Shown in pieces: positions 10,376 to 21,122 of a DNA stretch of 64,000 nt. The notes under the pieces were generated by a model. That model had not been told where the DNA came from and ran no database searches. It worked only from the letters and a program-made list of their open reading frames with translations. Position 1 is the stretch's first letter. Every line of letters begins with the position of its first letter. Source of the DNA: Okapia johnstoni (taxonomy: Eukaryota; Chordata; Mammalia; Artiodactyla; Giraffidae); NCBI GenBank assembly GCA_024291935.2, contig CM044309.1, forward strand, positions 101,023,628-101,087,627, given 5' to 3'. Both the position numbers and the translations under genes were made by a program.

Positions 10376-11627
10376 TGAACTTACCGTGAACAGTGTGAGA
10401 TTTGTGATCTCCGAAGAAGATTTAGCTTCAGGACCAGAGACCAGGCTTGATCACTCAGGAGCGTTTGTGTAGCAGTTTTATTAAAGTGAAAAGGGACCAA
10501 GAAAGCTTCTGACACAGACATCAGGAGGGGGACAGAGAGTGGCCCCCTCACTAGTGTTAGTAAGGGAGTTATATATTTTTAAAATTAGTTATTACAGTAA
10601 ATCATAAGAATGTCTCAAGGTTGTAAAAGTTTTACCAAACCCACTCCCACAGTTTACATTTTAAGATAACAGGATTAGAATTAACAATAGATTTTACCAG
10701 ACCCACTCCCATAATATACATTCCAAGATATCAAGATCAGTCAGAAGGTTTTTGGGAAGGAGAAACTGTCCTCAAGCAGGATACATTGTTGTTATATAAT
10801 CCTTAGTACAGAGTTTAAACTGAGTTGTTTGTTGTGTAATCATCCATTCTGGGCTTAAAAACATTTTATGACTAAAACAGTGGAAACAGTGGCTGATTTT
10901 ATTTTTCTGGGCTCCAAAATCACTGCAGATGGTAACTGCAGCCATGAAATTAAAAGACGCTTACTCCTTGGAAGGAAAGTTGTGACCAACCTAGACAGCA
11001 TATTAAAAAGCAGAGACGTTACTTTGCCAACAAAGGTCTGTCTAGTCAAGGCTATGGTTTTTCCAGTGATCATGTATGGATGTGAAAGCTGGACTATAAA
11101 GAAAGCTGAGTGCCGAAGAATTGATGCTTTTGAACTGTGGTGTTGGAGAAGACTCTTGAGAGTCCCTTGGACTGCAAGGAGATCCAACCGGTCCATCCTA
11201 AAAGAGATCAGTCCTGGGTGTTCATTGGAAGGACTGATGTTGAAGCTGAAACTCCAATACTTTGGCCACCTGATGCGAAGAGCTGACTCATTGGAAAAGA
11301 CCCTGATGCTGGGAAGGATTGAGGGCAGGAGGAGAAGGGGACAACAGAGGATGAGATGGTTGGATGGCATCACTGACTCAGTGGACAGGGTTTGGGTGGA
11401 CTCCAGGAGGTGGTGATGGACAGGGAGGCCTGGTGTGCTGCAGTTCATGGGGTCGCAATGAGTTGGACACGACTGAGCAGCTGAACTGAACTGATGACTA
11501 AAACTAAGGAGCATAGGGGAAAAAAAAAGATATTTGTTCTTTTCTCCTCCTTGAGAATTCCAGACCTGTTTCTCCTCCTCAGGGACCCTGGACTTCTTAT
11601 CAACCTGCCTAGGAATTGACTTTCTCA
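10376..11627 (-). mobile_element. Solo ERV LTR (antisense) inserted in L1
   Basis: The block starts TG (10,376) and ends CA (11,627), flanked on both sides by the 4-bp direct repeat GTTG (10,372-10,375 and 11,628-11,631). A 4-bp duplication fits class I endogenous retroviruses. Read on the minus strand, an AATAAA lies near 10,480, about 100 bp before the element's end, as expected for the R-U5 part of an LTR. Without the BovB insertion it is about 620-640 bp. No internal retroviral genes accompany it, so it is a solo LTR. The family name is not certain. Confidence 0.7.
10879..11493 (+). mobile_element. BovB LINE 3' fragment with open frame
   Basis: This 615-bp, 5'-truncated BovB 3' end is inserted in the LTR. 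It is flanked by a perfect 11-bp duplication ATGACTAAAAC (10,868-10,878 and 11,494-11,504). An open frame of 182 codons (10,868-11,416) covers the C-terminal part of BovB ORF2 downstream of the reverse-transcriptase catalytic motifs ('...YGCESWTIKKAECRRIDAFE...'). The start codon lies in the duplicated target DNA, so the frame is accidental. It lacks the catalytic domains and cannot be autonomous. The intact frame and perfect TSD suggest a fairly recent insertion. Confidence 0.9.
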
Positions 11628-11999
11628 GTTGCTAGTGTATAGGGGAATTTTCTATGTTAACCTTGTATCCTGCAACCTTGCTTATTAGTTTCAGGAGGTT
11701 TTTTGTTGTTGTTGATTCTTTGGGATTTTCTCCCGAGTCAGTCATGTCATCTGCAAACAAAGACAGTTTTATTTCTTCTTTTCCAATTTATTTATCTTTA
11801 TTTCTTTTTCTAATTGTATAAGCTCGGAATTTCAGTACAGTGTTGAGAAAGAGTGGTGTGAGGGGACATCTCTGCTTTGTTCCTGATCTTAGCAGGAAAG
11901 TTTCCTTAAATATGATGTTAGATGCTTTTATTTTCTAGCATAACATTTATCTCCATGTGACACATTATATAGTTATTGTTTATTATCATACTCTATTCC

Positions 12000-12640
12000 C
12001 TTAGACTGTCAGTTCTTTAAAGACATCACCATGTCTGTTTTTATCACTGTTGAGTCTCCACCACCTAGTGGAACACATTGCTGTTGTTATTATTCAGTTG
12101 CTCAGGCATGTCCAACTGTTTGTGACCCGTGGACTGCAGCACACCTGGCTTCCCTGTCCTTCACTGTCTCCTGGAGCTTGCTCAAAACTCATGTCCATTG
12201 AGTCCATGATGCCATCCAACCATCTCATCCTCTCCTCCTGCCTTCAATCTTTCCTAGCATTGGGGTCTTTTCCAATGAGTCGCCTCTTGGCATCAGATGG
12301 CCAGAGTATTAGAGCTTCAGTTTCAGCATCAGTCCCTCCAGTGAATATTCAGGATTGATTTCCTTTAGGGTTGACTGGTTTGATCTCTTTGCAGTCCAAG
12401 GGACTCTCAAGAGTCTTCTCCAGTACCAGAATTCAGAAGCATCAATTCTTCGGCACTCAGCTTTCTTTATGGTCCAACTCTCACATCCATACGTGACTAC
12501 TGGAAAAGCCATAGTTTTGACTATATGGACCTTTGTCGGCAAAATAATGTCTCTGCTTTTTAACATGCTGTCTAGGTTTCTTTTAGCTTTTCTTCCAGGG
12601 AACACATTGAGTAGTCAATAAATATGGTGAGTGAACATGT
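12000..12640 (+). mobile_element. L2 LINE 3' end, split by a SINE
   Basis: 'cccttagactgtcagttctt' ... 'catgtctgtttttatcact' and, after the interruption, 'gtagtcaataaatatggtga' match the L2 3' end in sense orientation. The two parts flank the Bov-A-type insertion at 12,081-12,599. Confidence 0.7.
12081..12599 (-). mobile_element. Bov-A/ART2A (BovB-derived) element
   Basis: A 519-bp antisense copy of the BovB 3' segment, starting 'ctgttgttattattcagttg'. It is flanked by the perfect 10-bp duplication GAACACATTG (12,071-12,080 and 12,600-12,609). Open frames of about 98 codons (minus strand) and 88 codons (plus strand) are translations of this repeat. Confidence 0.88.
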
Positions 12641-12779
12641 AAGGCCTTACCTTCCTAAATTTGAATGGTGATCATAAGAGTAGAGAAAGAAAACTCTTAG
12701 AAGTATTCTGACAGTAATTTTAAGACCTTTATTTGATTAGGTGAATGAAAAAAAGAAATTTAAAGATGGTTGATATTAC

Positions 12780-13270
12780 TCAGTTATTGTTCAGTCTACG
12801 GACTCTTCACACCATACACTCTCTAGAAAATCTCATTTACTCACAGGGTTTCAATTTACCGTGCTGCTGACTGTCAAATCCCTGTTTCTAGTCTGATTTC
12901 TCTTCTCAACCTCAGGCGCCTAGTAGTCATCTTCAATTAGAATAGCGTATCAGTCTCCTATAACGAAAACATTCGTGATCTTTGCCACACATTGCTCCTT
13001 TCTGTGCTGTCTGTCAGAGAGAGGTACTATTGCCAAGTTAGAACGCCATGTGCCGCATTCAGTACTTGAGTCTTTCTCCATCTCCCTCTCTCACATCTAG
13101 TAAATGACAAAATCTTGTTAGCCTGGTCTCCTTCAACACTCTTGTATCCATCCACTTCTAAAAGTGCCTTATCTTTGTTTAGACCATTAATATGTCCTAA
13201 CTTCATCACAAGATGAAGGATTCTCCCATGCTGTCTTCTTGCATCCTTTCCCATTCATTGTTTACTCTAG
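12780..13270 (+). mobile_element. L2 LINE body remnant
   Basis: Pyrimidine-rich text such as 'aatcttgttagcctggtctc' and 'cttcatcacaagatgaagga' resembles the L2 ORF2 region in sense orientation. It is heavily diverged. Nothing else is recognised in this stretch. Confidence 0.45.
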
Positions 13271-13329
13271 TCAGAGGAATTTTGTAATTTAAAAAAGGAA
13301 AAAAAAAAATTGAAGCAAAGAGAGAGACG

Positions 13330-13672
13330 CTATGCCGAGGCTTAGAGAGTAGAAGTGATTGACCCAAGATGACAGAGGTGAGAAGTGGTCAAGCTGGGTG
13401 GTAAGTCCTGAGTGACTAGAGACCCAGTGACTGGACCCTTCCCTATACCAGGCTGCCTCCAGCCACACCCGCTGTGTGCAGAGCATCTTCATGTTCTTCT
13501 TCCTGAGTAACTTTTTGAAGTAGGAATTATAATTATCCTCATTTGTCAGATGAGAAAATCAAGAAAGGGAAGGTAGATAACTGGCCTCAAGGACAAGAAA
13601 CTGTTAAGCAGGAGAGTTAAAACTAGAAATTGATTTCCGGCTCCAAAACCCTTACTTTTAACCCTAGAATTT
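13330..13672 (-). mobile_element. MIR-type SINE remnants (antisense)
   Basis: Two adjacent stretches resemble the MIR reverse complement. One lies at about 13,330-13,480 ('gattgacccaagatgacaga', 'ataccaggctgcctcc'). The other lies at about 13,505-13,672 ('attatcctcatttgtcagat', 'gagaaaatcaagaaaggga'). They may be one element broken by indels or two copies. Confidence 0.55.
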
Positions 13673-13719
13673 GCTAATGGTTGCAATATACAGTATTTGG
13701 AGGGGCTTGCTTGTGATTT

Positions 13720-13996
13720 CGGAGAAGGCAATGGCACCCCACTCCAGTACTCTTGGCTGGAAAATCCCATGGAGGGAGGAGCCTGGTAGGCTACAGTCCG
13801 TGGGGTCGCTAAGAGTCGGACACGACTGAGCGACTTCACTTTCACTTTTCCCTTTCATGCACTGGAGAAGGAAATGGCAACCCACCCCAGTATTCTTGCC
13901 TGGAGAATCCCAGGGACGGCGGAGCCTGGTGGGCTGCCATCTATGGGGTCGCACAGAGTCAGACACGACTGAAGTGACTTAGCAGCAGCAGCAGCA
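13720..13996 (+). mobile_element. Bov-A2 SINE (dimer) with CAG tail
   Basis: Two head-to-tail Bov-A units ('ggagaaggcaatggcacccc...' and 'ggagaaggaaatggcaaccc...') are followed by a CAG-repeat tail. They are flanked by the 11-bp duplication GCTTGTGATTT (13,709-13,719 and 13,997-14,007). The perfect duplication implies a young insertion. Confidence 0.92.
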
Positions 13997-14014
13997 GCTT
14001 GTGATTTGATTTTG

Positions 14015-14170
14015 TCCTAGCAGAGTGATTAAGTGTAGATCAAGTTACTTAAATTTTCAGGGCTTCAGTTTCTTCATCTGTAAAATGGAGATAATGTGTA
14101 CTACATAGGTAACAGATGAACACAAAGCACTTATTATGGTATTTGACATATGGTAACTAAGATCTTATTG
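14015..14170 (+). mobile_element. MIR SINE (sense)
   Basis: 'cttcagtttcttcatctgta' and 'aaatggagataatgtgtac' followed by 'cacaaagcacttattatgg' match the MIR core and 3' region in sense orientation. Confidence 0.75.
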
Positions 14171-15132
14171 AGATATATTAACAGTTAGCTATTACTGATA
14201 TTAGTCAGACTTCTTACATCTATTACTTCAAGCTGTGTGTTACCAAATAATCAATAGCTTCTACTCATTATTATTGTACATTCTTTTTTATTCTCCAGTT
14301 CCCTAAGCATTTTTTACCCATTTTTTCTCCACCTTTGCTTTAGCTATGTCTGCTATTTGAATTGCCCCTTTTTTCTTTTCTCTGCTAGTCAAGTTTTACT
14401 ATTTTATTAAGGCACACAGTCTGTGTGAAATATTTTTCAAATTATTTTAGTTGTATTAACCTTTTCCTTTCTGAATGCTTATAGAACTTGTTCTGTAACT
14501 ACACTTTATTTGTAAATTTTATTTTCCCCATTTTTCAGATTTATTACAGTGATGAACATATAATGTTTGCTCAGTAAATGTTTGTAATTGCTTGAATATC
14601 ATATTTGGCATACATTATTGAAGAAGTCTTCTGTGTCAGGCACTCATCAATATTTGGGGCCTAAGAATGGATAAGACCTAGTCCCTATCATTAATGCATG
14701 CTATAGTAGATAGATTATGACTTCTGTTTATATAACGCATCAGTTTTTACCTCTCTTCTGCATTCACATCATTCATAATATGTGCCACTTGCTTTCATCA
14801 TTACTATCTCATACACATTGACTAGGAGAGCATTTCCTTCCAGGATCGAGACTTGCTTATTTCTAATTTTTGAAAGTGCTTTCTCATGTCCTCTCTTATT
14901 TGAGTGTCCTAGGAAACAAATGAGATAGAACTCGTGTAACCTTAAACAGAAAATTGAGATCCAGAGATGAATATGTTACAGTCCCCACCTTATAGGTGAA
15001 GAATCTGCATCTCAAAATATTAACAACAGAGTTGGGACTTAAACTTAGTAGTTAGATAATTTTTATAGTTGAATAGCAAGTTCCTGTACGCTAAGCATTT
15101 CTTATTTTAAACTTTGTACTATAGGAGTTTTT
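14171..15132. other. Unassigned intronic DNA
   Basis: AT-rich DNA with no gene and no confident repeat assignment. 'atgtttgctcagtaaatgtt' near 14,560 recalls an L2 3' end but is too short to call. Confidence 0.5.
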
Positions 15133-15319
15133 GTGCTTCCCTGGTGGCTCAGACAGTAAAGAATCCACCTGCAATGTGGGAGACCTGAGTTTGATCCCTG
15201 AGTTGGGAAGATCCCCTGGAGGAGGGCATGGCAACCCACTCCAGTATTCTTGCCTGGAAAACCCCCGTGGACTCATGGGGTCGCAAAGAGTTGAACACAA
15301 CTAACAACTAAGCACAGCA
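15133..15319 (+). mobile_element. Bov-tA SINE
   Basis: A tRNA-Glu-like head ('cttccctggtggctcagaca', 'gtttgatccctgagttggga') is fused to a Bov-A body ending 'gttgaacacaactaacaact'. The head is not a functional tRNA gene. Confidence 0.9.
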
Positions 15320-15324
15320 CATAG

Positions 15325-15480
15325 AAATTTTTAAACAAAGACAGCAGAGAAGAACCCCATGAATCCCTGTGTACCCACAAACCAACAATTATCAACATTT
15401 TACCAGTGTTGTTTTATATACTTCCCACCCTATTTTATTGAGTATTTTAAAGCAAATCCTACCTATAAATATTTCTGTTT
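15325..15480 (-). mobile_element. L1 3' fragment (antisense)
   Basis: 'caacaattatcaacatttta' and 'attttaaagcaaatcctacc' match the antisense 3' region of older L1 subfamilies. The CHR SINE at 15,485 follows directly. Confidence 0.6.
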
Positions 15481-15484
15481 ACTA

Positions 15485-15760
15485 TTTTATTTTTTTAAAT
15501 GGCCTATTTATTTTTTGGCTGTGCTGAGTCTTCATTGCTGTGCGGGGGTTTTCTCTGGTTGTGGCAAGTGGGGCTACTCTTTGTGGTGCGTGGGCTTCTC
15601 ATTGCAGGGGCTTTTCTTGTTGCGGAGCATGGGCTCATAGTTGTGGCACATGGGCTTAGTAGCTCCCTGGCATGTGGGATCTTCGCAGAGCAGGGATCAA
15701 ACCTGTGTCCGCTGCATTGGCAGTTGGATTCTTGATCAGTGGACCACCTGGGAAGCCCTA
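15485..15760 (-). mobile_element. CHR-type tRNA SINE (antisense)
   Basis: Reads 'ggctgtgctgagtcttcatt', 'ttgtggcacatgggcttagt', 'ggatcttcgcagagcaggga' and ends 'ggaccacctgggaagccc'. This is the reverse complement of the cetartiodactyl CHR SINE, whose tRNA-like head lies at the right end. Confidence 0.85.
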
Positions 15761-15769
15761 CAGATATTT

Positions 15770-18700
15770 TAAGATGAGCTCTGACTTTAAATCTTTCTGA
15801 ATATAATTATGTAAAATACATCAATATTTTTGTAACCTTAATTCTATTTATAGTGCATTATATGCTTAGTTATAGTGGTATTCAACAGATTTTCAAGTAT
15901 ATCTACTTCTATGGAAGTGTAAACTTTTAGGGTACTCCTTCTTACAGTATAGGAGGATTTCAACTCTAGAATACTTTCTTGATATAAAATAATTAATGTG
16001 ACTTAGAGGGGGATATTTCGCCAGAGGAAACAGTTAGCTGATTATGTGCTTCCAGTGGATACTGTGCTCTTATGAGCATCTTTTTAAAGCACATTTAAGA
16101 TATTTTATGAAAGTAAATTTTTTCTAGTCTCTCTTTACTTCTACCTTTCTTCTCTTTTGGAGAAAAAGATTTTGCTTCTCTGTTCTAAAAACCTGCTTGA
16201 ACAGTTGTATACTGGACATTGTGTGCCTTCCTTGTAGAATGTTGTTATTTCATTCATTACCTCTTTATATCTGTACTTTATTTTCATTCCCTTCCTGTCA
16301 GCCTATAGGCCTTTCAAACCTAACTTATTAAAAGCAACAAAAGCAAAACAGTCTTTCTTTGATTTTATGTACCAGCTGCCTGCCTGAATATGTCTGCTGA
16401 TACCTCCCTGGCCTCAGGGAAAGGCCCAAATTCTATAGACAGGCTATAAGGTTCTTTTCCCCTTATCTCCCAGTATCTCTTCATCCTTGCTACTTATCCT
16501 AACTTGGTGTTAACACATAAGTTATTATAATAATCCAAACAGTTACAGACTTTGTATATTAGCACATAACTTACACACTGATATACACCATGCCGGAGTT
16601 TAGAACCAGAACTTCTCGCTCATTCCTGATCAATTCAGTTCATCAAAATTCACCAGAAACTTAAATTCTCCATTATGTGCTGTTCTAGGCTCAACGACTT
16701 TGAAATCCACTTGCAGTTGAATATGATATCAGAAAAAACTTACAGAGATACCGTATACCTAAATAGAGAACAATTTCTGTCTGTTGTAAAAGTAGCTGCT
16801 TTTGCCGTATGACAGTGTAAAGATAAAACAGCAATAACTGAACATGAAAGTTTTGATTTTACCTTGTTTGAGTAATCACTAGTAAGTAAGATCAGAACAT
16901 TTTATACATGATATCAAAGAAGAGTCAACAATGATGCATTTTATTTTTTAACATGAGAAGGATTATTGGTTTCTATAATAAGAATAATTCAGGAGACTTG
17001 ATAAACCTTCCTTTCAACTTTTCTTGACTGGAAATAATGCCATTTATAAAGGAATACTTTTACGTTTCCCCCTTTTTTATGTTGGTTAATAGAACACAGA
17101 GATGTTTAGGAAAATGCTTGCTGATGAGGTTTATTCTGATCTATATTAAAAGCATAGAGGTTGCATTTCAGATCACTCTGTTTTATTAGCATGGTCTATT
17201 TAATCATACTTGAGACTGTCCTGTGCCTGATTGTTTGAGCTGAGTTCAGGGATTTTGCAATGGGCAGGAAATCATGCATTGAGAAGTTTATAACCACAAT
17301 TATTTAAGCGTAATCTGAAAACATCTAGCCCAAAGGTAAGTTGCTATTTTCATCACAGTTGCCTGTGCCCAGGGAGTAAGGTATATTCTTTATAATTGGA
17401 TTGTTTTTTCCCACTTAAAACTGGAAACAAAACAGAAGGGGTGCCATAAATTTGAAAAAGCAAAATGTACTGTTCTCAACATACTGTAACCAAAAGGAGA
17501 AATTTTAATGTGTCTCTGTATGTATGAAAGAGAGTGTGTGTGTGTTTTAAGGTCTGAATAAGGCTCTTTTCAACATGGTCAGTATAAAATGGATATCAAG
17601 TTTGAACAGATAAAGCATGGACAGCCTTATTGTGACTGAAATGCTTTTAGGTTCTGTGCCAATTTTCCACCACTGTGTACTTTGTTGCTATTTAAAACTG
17701 TATCAACTCTAACGGAAGAATAAATTATTTGTGATTTTAATTTTCTCATTTGTTTTTTTTAAATTAGATCTCTTTGACTCTCTTGTTCTGTCTGGAGACT
17801 GTGCTGTGGGTTTTTTATATAAGTTAGTCTAGTATAAGCAGACTATATTTGTATTCTAGGACTTTATCAAAATTCTCTTGTCATGCCCAAGTTAATTAGA
17901 ATTAACTGTTCAGTAATCAGCATGTTGTGTGGGCTGTTTGTTATGGAATTCTTTCTCTGAAAATGAAGTCCATGAGGCTATAATCAAGATGACTGAATTA
18001 GATAAATGAGTTGAGGAGACGAAATTGTGCTGAACCCAACCTGGTGTAGATATGTTATCTCATTTGAAATAAGCTCAACTGACATTAAGAAATAATTTGT
18101 CTTGCCAACCCATCTTCTGTTGTCTTATTCTCCTTTTAATGGAAACTAAAATTGCAATTTTAATAAGCAGAATTTCCTCCAGGAGTTTCTTCCTGGAGAC
18201 TACTGCATTTGCAAGGTTTAATTGTTTTATAACAGTCCTGTTTCGTAGAAGTTTTTAATTGGTGGTGACAAAAATTACCTTACTCCTTTGATACCTAGTA
18301 AGCTGAATAACTTTACCAGTAGCTTTCTACCAAGTTTGACATCACCATATAGACCATATATTCTAGAACTGGAAATTTTGCTTTAGCAAAATGTATTAAT
18401 GTGTTATTATGAAGAAATATCATACCATTCCATGAAATTCCAGAAGCAAAACATTACTAAGAAGAGCAGGGCAGTTATTGATCAACATTTAAAAATATTT
18501 AACTGTGCTAGTTTAGTCATTTGAGAATATGTTAGTCTGTACAGCTTTGATGGCAAATTGTTTTTGGTTTTGTTTTTAATTTTTTAATGGCATTTTCTGT
18601 GTGTGTGTAGGATGGTATGAGGATCTTCGTATACCAGAAATCTAACTGAGGCACTTAGCAATTTGTGGCCAGTCTTGTGTTGTCTTTACAACCACCCACA

Positions 18701-20825
18701 AATTGAAGCAAACACTATGTCCTTTCATTCTTTCAATAAGTATCTCTAAAAGATAAATACTTTTTAAAGTAACACCTTGGTACCAGAATTCTTCCTGCTC
18801 TGAAAATTTTGTATTTACAGTGTTAACAATGAATGAAAAATCATCTCAGAATATGTATGGCCAAATTGCTGCCTTTTCTTTCATTTTAAAGTCATTTATA
18901 TTAGATCATTAAGGTATTACCAAAAGTATATTAAGTGTACAGTCTTCCTAATTTCATCTCTCAAATGTAACACTTGTTAAGGTTTGATACATTTCTTCCA
19001 GCTTGATTTTATATACATAAGCTGAGATATTATTTCCTCATTTTAAACAAAATTGGAATTTAACCACACTGTTTTGCAGCTTTTTTTTAATTTAGGCAAA
19101 AAATATCTTGGATTTTTTTGTTTGTTTTTTACAATTGCAAAAGCAAAGCTTTCATAAACTATCTGGCAAGGTTTTTTTGGTTTTGTTTTTATATGATTGT
19201 TGGAATATTTCTAAACTATAAGTTTTAGTATGTTAGGTTTAAGGCCATGTACATTATTATCTTCCTAAAGGATATGTCCTTGCTGACACGAGATTACTAG
19301 CCTTATTAATTTTTACAATTCTTTTTAAAAAATGCTATCTCAGAATTTAATTTGAATTACATTTGATTTATTTGTAAGTTTGAGCATCCGAAATACTTAA
19401 AGGGAGTTTATTATTTTTTGCTGCGAAATGGCTTTTAATGTCCTTTGTACATTTTTCTTTGGGCATATAAGAGAGACAGGATATTGTATAAATACATATA
19501 TACAAATTACAAAATTATATATGGTTCTCTAAATGCAAATGTTAATTCTCTTTCTATATTGCCCATCTCTTTAGTCTCTATTATTTAACTCTAGATATAC
19601 TATTGATACTTTTCACTGTATTAAAGTTTTAAGACTTCACATATTCAAAATCTTAGCTTCTTACAACCTCCCTAATTTGCAAATTTATGAGAATATTCCC
19701 CATACTTATTTTAATTTTTCTAAAACTTATTGTACATGATATGATTTAGAGCATTAGTTTTTTTTCCTATATGATAACCAGTTGTTTCAATATCATTTAC
19801 TGAATAAACCAACTTATTTGAGAATTCACCTTATTTTCTTTATCTAAAAAATTAATTATAGCTAAGGCATGCTTGATTTATGCCATTTCAAAGACTAGTT
19901 AGATTTATTTAAATATAACTTCATTTAGTTGGCATAAAGTTTTAATTTTTCCCCCCCTCACAAGGGTTTTACTATTGGCTAAGAGTTAACTGCAACGGTA
20001 TAAATAATGAGTGGCTTCTTAATAGTAAGAGAATTATTGAAATGTACATTATACATACACATTGATATATATGTGTGTATTATATATTTGTATATATGTG
20101 GATAAATATATATATATATTAAAAAAAATACTTTTTCCTGATAGGAATCTGTAGTTTAAGAACTTAGATGTGTGAGCAGTGCATTTATGTTTAGGTTATA
20201 ATTTGTAACTATGGTAATATACTGAGAGGTTTTTTGTGAGAGGTACATTGTAAATAATTATTTAATGTGAAAATAGGTGAATGGAAAATCCTGAATATTA
20301 TGAGTTTTTTTCATCATTTTTGGTCTCTTTTGGGAAATACTGATAATAATCAACAGTCTCCTCTCTTCTTTTAAAAATAATCCCCAAGTTTTGGGTGACA
20401 CATGGCCGCCTCCCTAGTGACTACATTTTACAGCTTCCTGTGGAAGAGGGGCTGGAGTGATGTGTGTAACTTCTAGATAACATTTTTAAAAGTATGCTCC
20501 ATTTTCTCTTCTATTTCCCAAGGGCTCGCATATCACATATTAGTGGGGAGATCTGAACTTACAGATTAGAAAATTACTTAGAGAATGACATCACAGCTAA
20601 ATAAAATGAAAAGTCTCCTGAATGGCCTCATGGATCCCCTACTGCCTATCTGCCTGGATGATGACATGAGAGAAGTAACACTTCTGTCTCATGAGGCTTT
20701 GTTATAGCAGCAAACCCCATACTCTAGTGTAGGGTCACGTTGGGGAGGGCCAGTTCATACTACCCTGTGACATATTCTGTGTGGAGTCACAGTTTTTAGA
20801 AGTGGCAAGTTTTTATTGTGTGTGT
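15770..20825. other. SINE-free AT-rich stretch, possible SS18 3' region
   Basis: Five kilobases without a recognisable SINE, LINE or LTR, which is unusual for this window. It is AT-rich with many T-runs. A canonical AATAAA at 17,719-17,724 is followed by 'ttatttgtgattttaatttt' and a T-rich downstream element, so a poly(A) site here is possible. No sequence encoding the expected SS18 C-terminus was found in it. It also has an alternating TA/TG tract (20,050-20,121). Sequence conservation could not be assessed. Confidence 0.5.
17719..17760 (+). promoter_or_regulatory. Candidate polyadenylation signal
   Basis: AATAAA followed within 40 bp by a T-rich element, about 10.7 kb after SS18 exon 10 on the same strand. 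It could be the SS18 transcript end, but no terminal exon was located upstream of it. AATAAA also occurs by chance in AT-rich DNA. Confidence 0.25.
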
Positions 20826-20837
20826 AGTGTACTTCGT

Positions 20838-21110
20838 CAGAGAAGGCAATGGCAACCCACTCCAGTACTCTTGCCTGAAAAATCCCATGGATGGAGGAGC
20901 CTGGTAGGCTACGGTCCATGGGGTCGCTACAAGTCAGACACGACTGAGCGACTTCACTTTCACTTTTCACTTTCATGCATTGGAGAAGGAAATGGCAACC
21001 CACTCCAGTACTCTTGCCTGGAGAACCCCAGGGACGGGGGAGCCTGGTGGGCTGCCGTCTGTGGGGTCGCACAGAGTCGGACACGACTGAACCGACTTAG
21101 CAGCAGCAGC
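20838..21110 (+). mobile_element. Bov-A2 SINE (dimer), young
   Basis: Two Bov-A units are followed by a short CAG tail and flanked by the perfect 12-bp duplication AGTGTACTTCGT (20,826-20,837 and 21,111-21,122). Open frames of 109 and 115 codons on the two strands are translations of this repeat. Confidence 0.94.
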
Positions 21111-21122
21111 AGTGTACTTCGT

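Larger units (their letters stand above)
9185..11915 (-). mobile_element. Old L1 LINE (antisense), split by an LTR
   Basis: The sequence from 'attgcattctcagcagcagt' onward reads as the antisense strand of mammalian L1 ORF2 ('tttggccattctaataggtg', 'catttctccaatgacatatt', 'tctttggcccattttttaat'). It continues to 10,375, is interrupted by an LTR insertion, and resumes at 11,628 ('gctagtgtataggggaattt') to about 11,915. The two pieces join cleanly in consensus order. All frames are broken. Confidence 0.85.

Noticed and set aside
11494..11514. 219-codon minus-strand frame (10,855-11,514) as a gene
   Set aside because: It is the antisense translation of the BovB 3' fragment at 10,879-11,493.
13983..13996. 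CAG repeat as a coding polyglutamine tract
   Set aside because: It is the tail of a Bov-A2 SINE in an intron.
15133..15200. tRNA-like heads of Bov-tA and CHR SINEs as tRNA genes
   Set aside because: They lack an intact cloverleaf and anticodon arm and are fused to SINE bodies.
17577..17600. Short stretch reading G-Q-Y (ggtcagtat), like the start of the missing SS18 C-terminus
   Set aside because: It is not preceded by an AG acceptor, continues K-M-D-I-K rather than G-N-Y-Q-Q, and has no stop at the right place.
18611..18650. Acceptor-like 'gtgtgtgtag' followed by an open stretch ending in tga (12 codons), as a possible SS18 terminal exon
   Set aside because: The encoded peptide has no similarity to the expected SS18 C-terminus, and the upstream TG-rich tract produces such sites by chance.
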